Positions 35,604-46,545 of a DNA stretch of 64,000 nucleotides are shown piece after piece. The DNA comes from Hyaloscypha bicolor E (lineage: Eukaryota > Ascomycota > Leotiomycetes > Helotiales > Hyaloscyphaceae): positions 3,291,030 to 3,355,029 of the forward strand of contig NW_020194684.1 in assembly GCF_002865645.1 (NCBI RefSeq), given 5' to 3'. The notes under the pieces were generated by a model, which saw only the letters and a list, made by a program, of their open reading frames with translations, was not told where the DNA came from and made no database searches. The position numbers were made by a program, and so were the translations under genes. Positions within the stretch are counted from its first letter, which is position 1; every line of letters starts with the position of its first letter.

Positions 35604-36380
35604 GGTGAAGTAACGGCGTTTAAAGGTGGTCAGAAGAATGAGGTATGCGATAATGAACAAATCTGCCTATCGAGAGTTGCGAGTGGGTACTTTCGGACTC
35701 AAAAGAAGTCGCGGTAGTGTTTTGTTGGTATTAAATTATATGAAGGCTTACTTGAAGAGTTGTGTATGGTGTCGTATCGTGGGTGGCTTAATTTTTATGT
35801 CGTCGTGTGAAATACGTTTGCGAGGAAAGGTTTGGAATTTTAGATGGTTGCGAGGTGTAAAGTGAGAGAATCCATCGGGGTTTATACATGTGCGATATGA
35901 TTCTCAGTTCGAGTTTCAATGCTGGAGTTGCCAGTCCAGATTCCAACGAGTTCATCTTGCGGGGCCACCTGGAAGGCTATCCGTCGCGTCACTGCTCTAG
36001 TATACGACGAATTGAGGGTAAAATAGTTTAATTTGGGCTAGTTACACTTAGATCACCGCCCAACGAAATTTAGTGAAGTTCACATTGAAATAATTTATGA
36101 CGGGCAGCTACCAATGCCAGAAACGGCAAAGGCTAGGCACTCCCCGTGACCTGTTATAGTACCGGGTATACCCGCACCTGTTGCTAAGTCTGACAAGTAC
36201 AGCCCTTGTCTCTGGGCCTTGAGAAAGAAAGTCAAATTTAGCTGTAGCGCACTGGCGGCCAATCCCCACGTCCATTATTCCCTAAGTGGCAGTCGGAACA
36301 ATCTGAAGGAACACCGTTGGGAGTTTCCATTCTACAATCCAGGGATTAGCTTGCTCTTCATCAGATCAGAACTGGAGGGG
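35604..36380. other. Intergenic, promoter side of the J-protein gene
   Basis: Contains the upstream region of the minus-strand J-domain gene and the 3' flank of the secreted-protein gene. No other gene is seen. Confidence 0.45.
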
Positions 36381-36947
36381 TCAAGGCTCACCCTTGGTAC
36401 TAACCCACAACTCTGCTCTCTCCTGGTCAATGGAGAACACCACCGGGGCGAATTGTGGCGTCCCACCCAATCCATTCCCAACCCCTTTGAAATACAAATC
36501 TTTACTATCACCAAACATTCTTGCGGCCTCCATATCAACCACTATTAACCCGCCCGCCCCATTATCCAGCAAATTCGAGAGGTAGACTTTTGACTGCGGG
36601 AGCGTGTGGTTCGTGTTGTACGAGAGAGCGAAGGACGAAGGAGTGAAGAAATCAGGGGTTGAGAATACGATGCCTTGCCCATCCGCTATTTTCTGCTTGA
36701 AGTAGAAGGGAGATGCATTGGAGCCAATGTGAACCAAGGAGCCTTGTGAGGGAGAAGAGGAAAGGGAGATATAGCCCAAGGATTGGATGCCGTGGACGGT
36801 TGGCTTGACGATCTTGATGGAGAACTTAGCGGGAGGGAGGAGAACGGCTGGGCTAGCTGTTGGGGCAGGTGCTGCGGCGACGAAGGTCATAGAAATGAGA
36901 GATGCTCGGACCACAAAGGCGAGAGTGAGACCAAGCTTCATCTTCAA
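36381..36947 (-). CDS. Small secreted protein, unknown function
   Basis: A 188-residue single-exon protein. The start MKMKLGL is followed by a hydrophobic stretch and an AAAPAPTASPA region, a typical signal peptide with likely cleavage near residues 26-28. The mature part is beta-rich in appearance (FSIKIVKP, YISLSSS, LVHIGSNASPFYFKQK, GGLIVVDMEAARMFG, APVVFSIDQERAELWVS) with two N-glycosylation sequons (NAS, NHT). It has no cysteines, so it is not a classical disulfide-rich effector. I do not recognise the family; it could be a cell-wall-associated protein. Confidence 0.7.
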   Translation of the reverse strand: MKMKLGLTLAFVVRASLISMTFVAAAPAPTASPAVLLPPAKFSIKIVKPTVHGIQSLGYISLSSSPSQGSLVHIGSNASPFYFKQKIADGQGIVFSTPDFFTPSSFALSYNTNHTLPQSKVYLSNLLDNGAGGLIVVDMEAARMFGDSKDLYFKGVGNGLGGTPQFAPVVFSIDQERAELWVSTKGEP

Positions 36948-39841
36948 GGAGAATGGGAAGTTAGATTGTACGTATCTGATTCGAGACGAATTCAGCTTAT
37001 GAAATTTGGTTCGAATGGGAGACTCACAGGATTAAACGTGATGCTTCTTATAGCCGAATTTCAGACGTGTAAGCTCAAGAGCATGATGAAAATAAATACT
37101 GACTAATATCAGGGGAATTAAAGCGAAGAAACTTTTCTGCATTGCAAATGAAGAGCTATGATTCGTGCCACGAGTCCACAGTCGCCAAATTCGCAAAGCC
37201 ATTGGGGTGGTGAGTACACAATGGTCAGGCCATTACACACCTGAGACTTCAGTCCATATTTAGAAAGGCTTGCAGTTCCAGTGCTCGAGATCCCGTATCC
37301 TAGAATGTCTAACGTAATCGCTGCCAGTGGGTCGAAGTGAAAGAGTTAGCTCAGCCATTTTCCTCGTGCATCAATGATTCTCTTTGCAATACGAGAAGTC
37401 CGGTTGTCTATTGGAGGAGGCAAAAGAGGCGTCAGGCCTCGCTCCACTCTATCAACTTGCAGCATGCAGTAGTCTATTTTTAGAAATCTTGAGAGGAAGA
37501 ACCTCAATTCTTTTCGGCTGGTGAAAATGCGAAGAAGAGAGACTCTCAATTGCAAACCGGAGAATAGTACTTCCCACTCTTGTTATTCATGTCTCTTCTT
37601 AGGGATTTAGCGTGATATAATGCGAGTGGAAACTCATGGTGAGAGCGATTTTACTTTTCGCTTCAATGCCCCGCGATCTTGATTTAAGTTACATCCCTAA
37701 AACTTCCAAGTAATAATTCCATTCATAATTAAAACGAGCGAGGAAAATTTGCTAGGGGTAGTAAATATTGTATGAAATATCTAGAAATGAATAATAGTAT
37801 CGAGAGATGCTGAGATTTAGAAGTGTTCCGAGACTTTCGACTCAAATGTTGTGTATTAACCGAGATCTAAGGGGCTTCAGCTAGCGAAGAAATACACGTC
37901 CACACGTAACTGCGCAAGTCGATAAAGCAGGACTCCCGGGCATTATAAACTGGCTCGACTGCTATTGGTAACTTGATAAGATGTTATGGCACTAAAGTCC
38001 GTCCCCGCGCGGACATTAGATTGGTGAATGGCTTCGCCTAGGCGCAAGTCAACTTATATTTTAAACAGAGTCATTCGCGATTAAAGGAGAACAAGCACAG
38101 TTTTTGACCGAATAACTTATTTGAATTATAAATCACTCCCAAAGGAAGCGGCTTAGCGATAAAAGGCAAAGGATTGTTTCATACTCAATATAAAAATCGA
38201 GAAACTTCCCGAGATAGTCAATTACCTCTTCCAATCGAAACTCCCAAGACAGCTTCCCTTCAAGCAGAGAAAGCCACTGACAAGATTGCTTATTGTTTGA
38301 AATAACTTCAAAATCACATTTAGTATGTGGCACTACCAACCGGAGGGTACGACATATCTGAGGGATTAAGCTGTATATGCATGGCTTTTTGCTTGTGGTC
38401 AGTCCATGATCCGATGTACTTGCCTGATTTTACCACGGGACGCAGATAATAAACTCATACCTTCACTTGAATGATTATTCCCGCAAAATAGAAGAGTCGC
38501 ATTATCCAAAAGCACGCTGGGCTAGGGGCGGTAGATACCATTAACACGGCTTTATTCCCAAGCATAAATAGACACAAAATTTCTCCTAGAGGTCGACTTC
38601 TTCTCTCCTTCCCCTCATCAAAACTTTCATGCAAGCTTCACCAAGGAACTACAACAGAACTCAACCATAGCCTCTTTACCTCCCCTGACAGCTTTCTTAA
38701 TAAAACCAAAGCTCTACAATCAATCCTATACTCACATAGAACCAACCACATCAAGTAATCTTACAACCACTCGCAAACACCTCATCCAAGGAAAACTGTG
38801 CCATCAGTGTAATACATGATGCAGGTTATGCGCTAGATGCTGCAGCAGTCGGCGAGTTGACTGCTACTATAAGGCAAATGGGATGCGCTGTAACCTCCGC
38901 ATAACCGACACAACGGAGATTACCCTCAATGGTGGAGGCGAAGGTCGAGGTTTCGGAAGGGGCGGCGGTTTGGAAATCTAATTTTGCAAGCGCGGTTTTT
39001 GGTGGTCGTGGTTCATCCATGACCCACTTGCGCGACTTTTACGTGATTGTGGACTTTCTACATACAGGTAGACTACGTACATCTTTCATAGTTTGACAAA
39101 CCCAAGATGTACTTTCAACTAACCTGCCCTCTCTGAGTTTCTCACTAGTATGAACCATGAATATCAATGTTCACACAATACAAGTTGGGTCAAAATATCA
39201 ATGGACTTAAAATACAAGTGTAGAGGATTACGAATCAAAGCACTGTCTCGGAGCCTGTGTTTCCGAACGTTTGCGTGAATTCTAGCTAGTAAAAAGCCTT
39301 CCCGTCCGTGCCGTCGCAGTCCAGATCACAACCCCTATTTTTTTTATTTTAGCGAGCCTTGATTAGTCCAGTGACGAGACCAAACAATAGAGGGATCGTC
39401 AAGGAATAATCATGAACGAGAGAGAATTCCTCTCTGGTACCGCTGACGTATTAATACATCTCATCAAATAACATCGAGATCATTCACCAGACTCCGTTCT
39501 AATATTGAGTAATCGCTTGATCTGGCTCAGACTATGGACGGAGCAGAGATTACCGAGGGAGGGGTTTTGGAACTTAGCATGGCACGGTATTAACGAGACT
39601 TGACACCGGAGCCTACAAACTTGAGACTTTAGACTGAGCATTTCTCCCCTTTACTGTTTCCTTGGGCGCACGGCAAATAGTTATAAGATGCTCTCGCGTG
39701 GTGGCGGACTAAAATGCTCACAACCGATCGCTGGCCGGAAAGATGCCTACTCTGTACATGATACACCGTTTAGGAACGAATTAGGGCAGCAATGCGTTAG
39801 AATTTAATCAAGACCTTAGAATGGGAGGAAATTTAATGCAA
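36948..39841. other. Long gene-poor region
   Basis: About 2.9 kb with only short frames. It is AT-leaning at 37560-38450. A 64-codon minus-strand frame at 38826-39020 has no family resemblance. The P450 remnant begins at its right edge. Confidence 0.5.
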
Positions 39842-40057
39842 AGCTTGCTGCGTTTTGGTGCAGGCCCGAGAATCTGCATTGGGATTACGTTGAGCATGAA
39901 CGACATCGCCTTTGTGGCTGTGAGAATGTTTCAGGGATTGAAGGCGATGAAGTCTCCTGAGGGCTAGGATGACCTTCGGAAGGTTTCAAGGTCGCCTTTG
40001 CACCGGCGAGCGCCGGCGATTGGGGTGACGGTGAGAGTCCGAGAAGCACATCACTGA
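39842..40057 (+). pseudogene. Cytochrome P450 C-terminal remnant (heme-binding loop)
   Basis: One frame reads LLRFGAGPRICIGITLSMN, then VAVRMFQGLKAMKSPEG, a TAG stop at 39965-39967, and in the same frame DDLRKVSRSPLHRRAP and IGVTVRVRE before a second stop at 40055. The first part is the P450 heme-ligand signature (FGxGPRxCxG) and L helix; the second part resembles the usual C-terminal strand. No upstream P450 sequence (ExxR, I helix) is found in the preceding kilobase. It is therefore a broken fragment with an internal stop. Confidence 0.75.
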
Positions 40058-40197
40058 GCTGTAGCAATTCAACCAATAGTGAACCGAATAAATAAATAAC
40101 TAGATATACATGTTTTCTCGCGTACAGAGTGTAACCTATTTGCCCCCTTGACTTTCAAGAGTATCTCAACCGTTCCCATTCATAAATCATTCCTTGC

Positions 40198-41589
40198 TCA
40201 ACAAACCGTGATGTACAGCCCCAAAGGACTAGGATTCCAATCCTGAAAGAAATACAAATAAGTATCCCCCACAGCGCTCATCTCAAAAGAAAGCGTCTCT
40301 CCCGCCGGACACGCAAAGCTCTCAACAAGCGTACTGCTCCCCTCGCTCAATGTAAACTCGCCCAGATCTTTCTCCACACTCGGAGCATTATCCCGGGTCG
40401 TGACTTCCGTGGCAGCCAAACTCAATTGAGAGAAATCAACACCTCCGGTGCCGGAAAATGTATAAGATGAGGTCTCCAGTTCCGAGAGAAGGGGGAGCAG
40501 GAAGATGAGGTTGCAAGTTGAGCCGGAGTAGGAAAGGGGGATGTCGAAGTTGAAGATTGTGCTGGTGTTGGAGGAGATAGTGCCGAAGTAGGAGGTTCCT
40601 GCGGCAGTGGTGGGGGAAGAAGAGGAGATGGGCACAATAAGGTGCGGGTATTGGTAGTTCCCTGATGTGGAACTTCCTGTGAGGGATGTGGTGACGCAGG
40701 TTGAGGATGATTGAACAGGAGTGGCGACGGAGCTTGTGGAGGTTACGATAGTTTCTGGGGCTGATGAGACGTGAGTGTGAGCCCAGACTGAGGTTGTGTC
40801 GATGGGCATTGGAACAATCGTTGTACTGCGGCTGTACTGCTCTGAGCTCGAGGGGAAAATAGGCACACTTCCGAGTGGTGAAGTGGAAGGGCTTGCGACG
40901 GGGATTGATGCGGTCGAGGGTGAGTATTGAACAGCAGGAGCCGGTGACGTCGAGCTCTGAACGACAACAGGCGTGGAAGCGGCTAGTGGTGAGGTTGGCG
41001 AGGCTATCCCACAATCATAGACGGTGACCGTAGTGACGCTTGGGGCAACTGAAGTAGCTGCTCCGCATCCACTAGCCGTCAGAGAGATCTCGACACACTT
41101 CTCTTGGCCAGTAACAGGTGTGGCGTACAGATTCCATTCCGTGTCTGATGCTGGGCAGGCGTAGAACACGGAGCTTCCGGAATATGTAAGGGTCTCATTG
41201 CTGTCGATGGCAAAGCCGAAAGTTGGGCCGACGCCTTGATCACATTGAAATTGCTCGACAGAAGCTATGAACGAGTCAGCAATGAAGGATGTTGAATTCG
41301 GGATGTATTTACGAGTTAAGATGCAACCACGACCTTCTGAATCAATAATGCCTCCATTGTTGATGGTAAAAGTTGCAGGTGAAAGTCCTCCACCAATCCT
41401 GTTCTGACCATCGGAGAGTTGGCCGATCGTTCCAAATTCTCCACCGGATGCGGTGAGTTCGAAAGAGCAGGAAGATCTTGGGACTGCAAAAGCAGACGCT
41501 CCTAGGATCAAGGAAAGAGCCACGAATGTGTTTATGATAGCGAATGAATGTATTTGAAATGACAGAGATAAATTTAGGTTTACTTGCAT
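40198..41589 (-). CDS. Secreted Ser/Thr-rich cell-wall protein with But2-type C-terminal domain
   Basis: A single exon of 463 residues starting at 41589 (an upstream in-frame Met at 41658 would bury the signal peptide). A signal peptide covers about residues 1-37 (IINTFVALSLILGASAFAVP). The first domain (about 40-170) begins SCSFELTASGG and continues GQLSDGQNRIGGG, a fungal surface-protein pattern with paired cysteines. Residues about 175-345 are a Ser/Thr/Pro-rich, probably O-glycosylated stalk. The last ~120 residues (FDIPLSYSGSTCNLIFLLP ... FACPAGETLSFEMSAVGD) look like the But2 C-terminal domain (PF09792), named for ubiquitin-like-protein binding but mostly found in secreted fungal proteins. 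No GPI signal is evident. Confidence 0.82.
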   Translation of the reverse strand: MQVNLNLSLSFQIHSFAIINTFVALSLILGASAFAVPRSSCSFELTASGGEFGTIGQLSDGQNRIGGGLSPATFTINNGGIIDSEGRGCILTRKYIPNSTSFIADSFIASVEQFQCDQGVGPTFGFAIDSNETLTYSGSSVFYACPASDTEWNLYATPVTGQEKCVEISLTASGCGAATSVAPSVTTVTVYDCGIASPTSPLAASTPVVVQSSTSPAPAVQYSPSTASIPVASPSTSPLGSVPIFPSSSEQYSRSTTIVPMPIDTTSVWAHTHVSSAPETIVTSTSSVATPVQSSSTCVTTSLTGSSTSGNYQYPHLIVPISSSSPTTAAGTSYFGTISSNTSTIFNFDIPLSYSGSTCNLIFLLPLLSELETSSYTFSGTGGVDFSQLSLAATEVTTRDNAPSVEKDLGEFTLSEGSSTLVESFACPAGETLSFEMSAVGDTYLYFFQDWNPSPLGLYITVC

Positions 41590-42669
41590 TGATTTCAAGA
41601 CGTTAAGGAGGGGTTGGACATCCTCATATACCCCAACCCGGCTCTGACGTCCGATCAAGAAAAGATGACGTCTGGAAGGAAGCTGCTTCTTCTGACAAGT
41701 CTAACTTACCAAGTAGAAAACATAACGGAATCCGGTTTGCACACGACTCATACGAGGACGTACGACGCCAGTGAGGACGGATTCTGACAAATGGTAAGAG
41801 TACTAGCTTGCTGTTATGGAAGAAATGATAAAAATAGGAGATCCGAAAGCCCTGCTACAACATCTTGCTGTGAGAAGCCCCTAACTAGGTCGAGTCGGAT
41901 TTATTTTCCGCACATGTGGACCGGAACCGTTGCATCATTTTGTGGAACTTGACAACTGCAGAGCCCGAGACGCTGTCGCCCCAGGAACAAACAAGACGGT
42001 TCAATCTTGAACGCCACTGTGAACAAAATTGGCATAAGACAAACGTGATGGAAAGTAGGTTAAACAATTCTTCACAGATCAAGTATTCAATTGAGGTGCT
42101 GATGCTTCTCAAAGGACACGCCAAATGACTCGTGATGGAGACGAGGAATGCAGAAGGACGTCCCTCTGAATGGATGCCAATTGAGGAGCATGAGGGGTTT
42201 GCCGTGATCGAGATCGTATTCAAGGAACGGTCGGAACCGCTGTTCGAGTGACGAAGTCTTCCGGCTGACGTGGGAGCTCGAAGTACCATTGAAGACGGTC
42301 GCGGAAGTCAGAGATAATCGGGGGCATCGACGGCTTAAAGGCTAGTCCGGGAGTCTAGAGAAGATTTTCATCCCGCTCCTTGCAGGGAAAACTTCGCAAG
42401 CTCGATCGATGGATGCTGCTAAGAAAAGAAATGGAGAAGAAAACGCGCGTCGACGTTGACGCGATCTTCAGAAAACCCGGCACGTGAGAAAACAGAGCAA
42501 ACAGAGCAAACAATCCGGTTCTCCCGGTTGCCCGCGATTACTGAACAACCTCCGACTTTCCGAGGTCTCAACAAATATCGGTGAATCGTGAAGCTGACAA
42601 CCCTTTCATCATGAACTTCTCTACAGCCTCGTGGTCTTCTCGGCGACTAAAGACTCGTCATCGAATTCA
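41590..42669. other. Intergenic between divergent genes
   Basis: Upstream regions of the But2-domain gene (minus) and the second Zn2Cys6 gene (plus). A 134-codon minus-strand frame (41885-42289) has no motif. A short acagagcaa tandem lies near 42491-42509. Confidence 0.45.
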
Positions 42670-44632
42670 ATGACTCGCAAGGCGGCAAAAGCATGTATTG
42701 CCTGCCGAGACAGGAAGCGCAAGTGTGACCGCTTCATCCCAAGCTGCTCCCTCTGCTACAGGTGGGCCCTCCAGACGCCAATTCTTTCACTCAGTCCGCT
42801 GTTTTAATCATTCTTACTAGGCTCGGACGTCGCTGCCAGTATGCGCCTCGTGTCTGCTTGCCGTCTCAGGATGGGAGAGGCTCCATTGTCGGCCTGCCTT
42901 CTCGACTCAGTGGACCAAGCATCAGCCCCCTTTCCTCGCCTCGTCTATTCGATGATGGCAACTTCATTCGCACCAATGTCAACAATATGATTACTGACAA
43001 GCTCAAAACCTCAATTGGAGATATCTCAGATATTAGAAATGCTGCAATCAAGTATTTCAAAAGCATTCATGTCTGGTTCCCCATTCTGTCAGAGCTCTCC
43101 TATTATGAACGCTTCACAAGTGTTTTCGCGCAACCATGTGCCGAGTACAGCGTCCTGTCCCTGAGTATAATGCTTATCATCACCACGCCACCCGGAAAGG
43201 AGACCTTGAACTCTTTCACATCTCTCTACATCCTGGTGAAGAGTTCCATTGCGATTGTTGAGGCAGCGAACATCAACTCCTTGGAGATCGTGCAAGCTCG
43301 ACTTCTGGTTTCGTTATTTGAATTCGGCCATGGCATGCCGGCAGCGTTTATTTCCATCGCTGCTACAGTCAGGGCGGCTGTCGCTATTGGACTCAACCAG
43401 ACGATCAAAAGTCCTTGCACAGATGTGTCGGCAAACTGTTCCAAGTTGGAGGAATGTCTCCGCGTTTGGTGGGGAATCGTCATGCTTGATAGGTAGTGAT
43501 GGTTCCTCCCGCTGATTTTATCAATCAGCTGACGCGATAAATGCAGAAACTATACACTGGAACGAGGTGAAGGTCCATGTGCAACCCAAGATCTCGGAAC
43601 ACCTCGCCACCTGCCGAGGGATGGCAGTATCTGGGATCAGAAGGTCTGTCTCGACACAAAGCCTACTGCTCACGCTACTAACTTTTGAATAGATCCTATC
43701 CTCCGTTGAGCCATTGTCTTTATCCACCCCATCCAGCGTCCGAGTTGGACCCTTCGCAAGGCAAGCTCAAGTATCACATGTACTAGACATCCTCATAATG
43801 CACCTACGGGATCCCAGACCAAATGGCGTCCTCGACAAGGAAGAATCAGACCAAATTGCAAGAACTCTCACAGCTTTCTCTCTACTGTTGCCAGAGGAGA
43901 CTCCCCAGCCCTGGCCGAGATACTGTGGAGCGATTGGCATGTGCTACAGGTGAGTTTTCTGATGTCACAATCAAACCGATCTAATAGAAGCCTTTCCAGC
44001 GCTCTAATGACAGTCCACGAATCTCGTCAAGACCAAGACTCCGCCCTACCTATCAAACTTGGGGATAGTCATTGTCCAGAATCACTGGCGTCCGCTTTGA
44101 GCCGTATCAACTTCATTGCGGGCCGATTCAACGAGAAAATCGAGCAAGTCGACGTCGAAGCCATATCGCCTTTCCCGCCCCGTTCACTGTACAAGACATC
44201 ATCGATGCAATACAGACTGTGGAAGCAGACTGGCGATCCAAAATGGCTTGAAGCCGCTGAAAGGATGAAGTTGATGCTCACAAACTTCAGCAAGAGGTGG
44301 ATGAACGCGGGTAAGGCCGCTTTCGTGGAAGAATGAATGAGAACTAATACTTCGAAGCAAAACTCCTAGATCAAATTGAAGAAGATCGCAAATCCTACGG
44401 AAGTGTTTCATCGAACCATAGCGATCCAAGTCTTTCCCATTCTCTAGTCACCCCTCCTTCCGAGATCTTAAAAGACCAAGACGAAGTCCAGACATCCAAG
44501 TCGTATTTTAAACAACCTCGCCAACAGGATAGTCAGTATACCCCTCCGGCCCGTCTGCATACGTCATCTCAACATTCCTCTCGGTCAGCCTCAATCCCAG
44601 CCGGATCTTCTCCACCAGAACAGGATTACTAA
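42670..44632 (+). CDS. Zn(II)2Cys6 transcription factor (copy 2)
   Basis: Six exons: 42670-42761, 42821-43492, 43547-43643, 43693-43949, 44000-44310 and 44358-44632, giving about 567 residues. The zinc cluster has Cys at 9, 12, 19, 26, 29 and 36 (CIACRDRKRKCD ... CSLC ... CQY), split by intron 1 as in copy 1 at 21135. The fungal transcription factor domain includes FKSIHVWFPILSELSYYE and RVWWGIVMLDR. Exons 3 and 5 are 97 and 311 nt in both copies, so they are gene duplicates. The C-terminal exon is Ser/Gln/Pro-rich and its last 125 nt overlap the 3' coding end of the convergent OYE gene. If that overlap is not translated, the protein ends elsewhere. Nuclear regulator, targets unknown. Confidence 0.87.
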
Positions 44633-45904
44633 TGAACCACTGTCCGAATGTAATGGCATCCAACTCACCCCTCTCCACCTCATCAAAGCAGTTCATTCCG
44701 TCATATCCACCAGTACTCAACTTTGGTGTCGTCTTCAACACTTCTTCAAACGGCCCCAAATTGATCTCCTCCACCTTCGCTTTCACACTCCCATCTTCCG
44801 CCGCTTTGTAAAGATTCGCCCACTTCACCTCCTGTGAGAGGAAGAGATCCGTTCGGGGCTGAGTGAGACACACATACGCTATCCCCCTCTTCTCAACTTC
44901 ACTCAATACATAAGTGAAGGTGGAGATGGGATCAGCATCCAGTGACATCAACACTGTCCCCCAGGGGCTGAACCTCAGTGCAACCTTCTCTGGTCCGATG
45001 GCAGCGATGACAGCATCAAGCAACTCAAGCGTGAATCTCGCACGATTCTCCTTGCTACCTCCATAGTCATCTGTTCTAAGATTGGCCCTGGAGTTCAGAA
45101 ATTGGTCGCAGAGATAGCCGTTTCCTGCTGTCTTCATCCCCATCAGCTGGCTTTCTCAAGAAAAGGGGAAGTGAGAAGCGCACAATCTCAACTGCATCAA
45201 ACCCGGCCTTGACGGCGCATTTCGCAGCATGCACATGATCCTCAATCGTCACCATGATATCTTCAATACTCATATCCTTTGCTGTCTCAGTCGGTACAGT
45301 CCCTTTGACTGTGAACTTATTTACAACACCGATGTTTGTTGCCGAGGAGCTCAATGGTTGGCGGCCCCCTAGTTGGACCGAGACTGCGAAACGTCCGCAC
45401 TGTATCATACCTCTTCAGTCAATGTCAAGTTTTGGGGTGTGAGAACAGGCAAGGGGGAAAGGGGAAAGGGAAGCTCACATGCCACAACTGACAAGCCATA
45501 TACGCCCCCTTCGCATGCACAGCATCCGTCACGGCTTTCCAGCCCCGGATATGCTCAGGTGTATACATGCCCGGTATTCCGTGCATGTTTCCTGCCTTTC
45601 ACACTGTCAGCTCCAACTTCACGCCAACTAATCTTCGCCCAGCACCTATATCTTCCTGACGCAAAGCGGGGTATGGGAGAGGAGGGACAGGACGAACCAT
45701 GACAGAAGGATGCATGCCCTCCGAGATTATGAGACCACCTTGTGTAGCGCGCTGAGCATAGTACTCTGCCACAAGAGGGGTTGGAATCCCAGCTGGACAG
45801 CGTTTTCTGGTGAGAGGGGACATGATGATGCGGTGGGAGAGGTGCATGGTACCGATACGGAGAGGAGTGAAGAGCTTGCGGGAGTCGGGGAGGGAACCCA
45901 TCAT
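44508..45904 (-). CDS. Old yellow enzyme-type NADH:flavin oxidoreductase
   Basis: Exons right to left: 45904-45698, 45595-45479, 45399-45184 and 45131-44508, about 387 residues, the normal OYE length. The FMN-binding barrel shows LFTPLRIG and IIMSPLTRKR at the N-terminus, IPGMYTPEHIRGW, ACQLWH, GFDAVEI, NGYLCDQFLNS with RTDDYGGS, LRFSPWG, and GGYD with FGQWFISNP at the C-terminus. OYEs reduce activated C=C bonds of enones with NAD(P)H and often act in fungal secondary metabolism. The intron 3 join gives EI-TAGNGYL, where most OYEs have HxxN for substrate binding; Asn is kept and His is not. This depends on my acceptor choice. Intron 1 has an unusual gttcgt donor. Convergent with, and overlapping, the regulator gene ending at 44632. 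Confidence 0.87.
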
Positions 45905-46545
45905 GATGGATGCTGAGATTTCTGTTGGTTTTGGAGATGTGGTGTGAGATGTCTGTTATTGCTCCAGAGATAGAGGATTCTGGAAGGCTTTTATACAACA
46001 TTCAGCAGACGGTATTGATGGAGCCTGTTGGACTTGTTGAGAACCCGGAGAGAATCATATTTCCAATTTTGATTCAACGCAGCTGCGCACGGTGAAGCTT
46101 GATCCTTCTGAAATTGTTGAGATCAAGCCGCAGAAGCATCGTTGTGGGATATATTGACGGAGGAGACCAAGTCAAGGCACCCAGCCAATGAAAATCCCGA
46201 AAATCCCGCTCATGCATCCGCATCCGCAAGCCCACTCCGCATGAGGTATGGGAAGGCTTCAGCCACAGTTGCACCTTTCCATCATCCCCACCACGCGTAT
46301 CTCAACAGGGGAGCCAAGGAATATGGAGTAGAGAGGGAGTGAATTCCCTCCGGGGGTGGAAGAGGATGGTCACGTGATCAAATACCGACAGAATGAGGTC
46401 GATTGCTCCTCTCAGGAAAAAATGAAAAAGCCACAAAGAATGAAACATCCTCATTTAATTTATGAAATTTTGTATTATATTACTTTATCTTGTCTTTTCT
46501 CATAACATCATAATATATCTCCCTTCCTTCTCTCCTCGCTCTTGC
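45905..46545. other. Intergenic, OYE promoter side
   Basis: Holds the upstream region of the minus-strand OYE gene and the 3' flank of the sphingomyelinase-like gene. No other gene is seen. Confidence 0.45.

Noticed and set aside
45555..46001. 148-codon minus-strand frame overlapping the OYE first exon
   Set aside because: Different frame from the OYE coding exon, which has clear FMN-barrel motifs.
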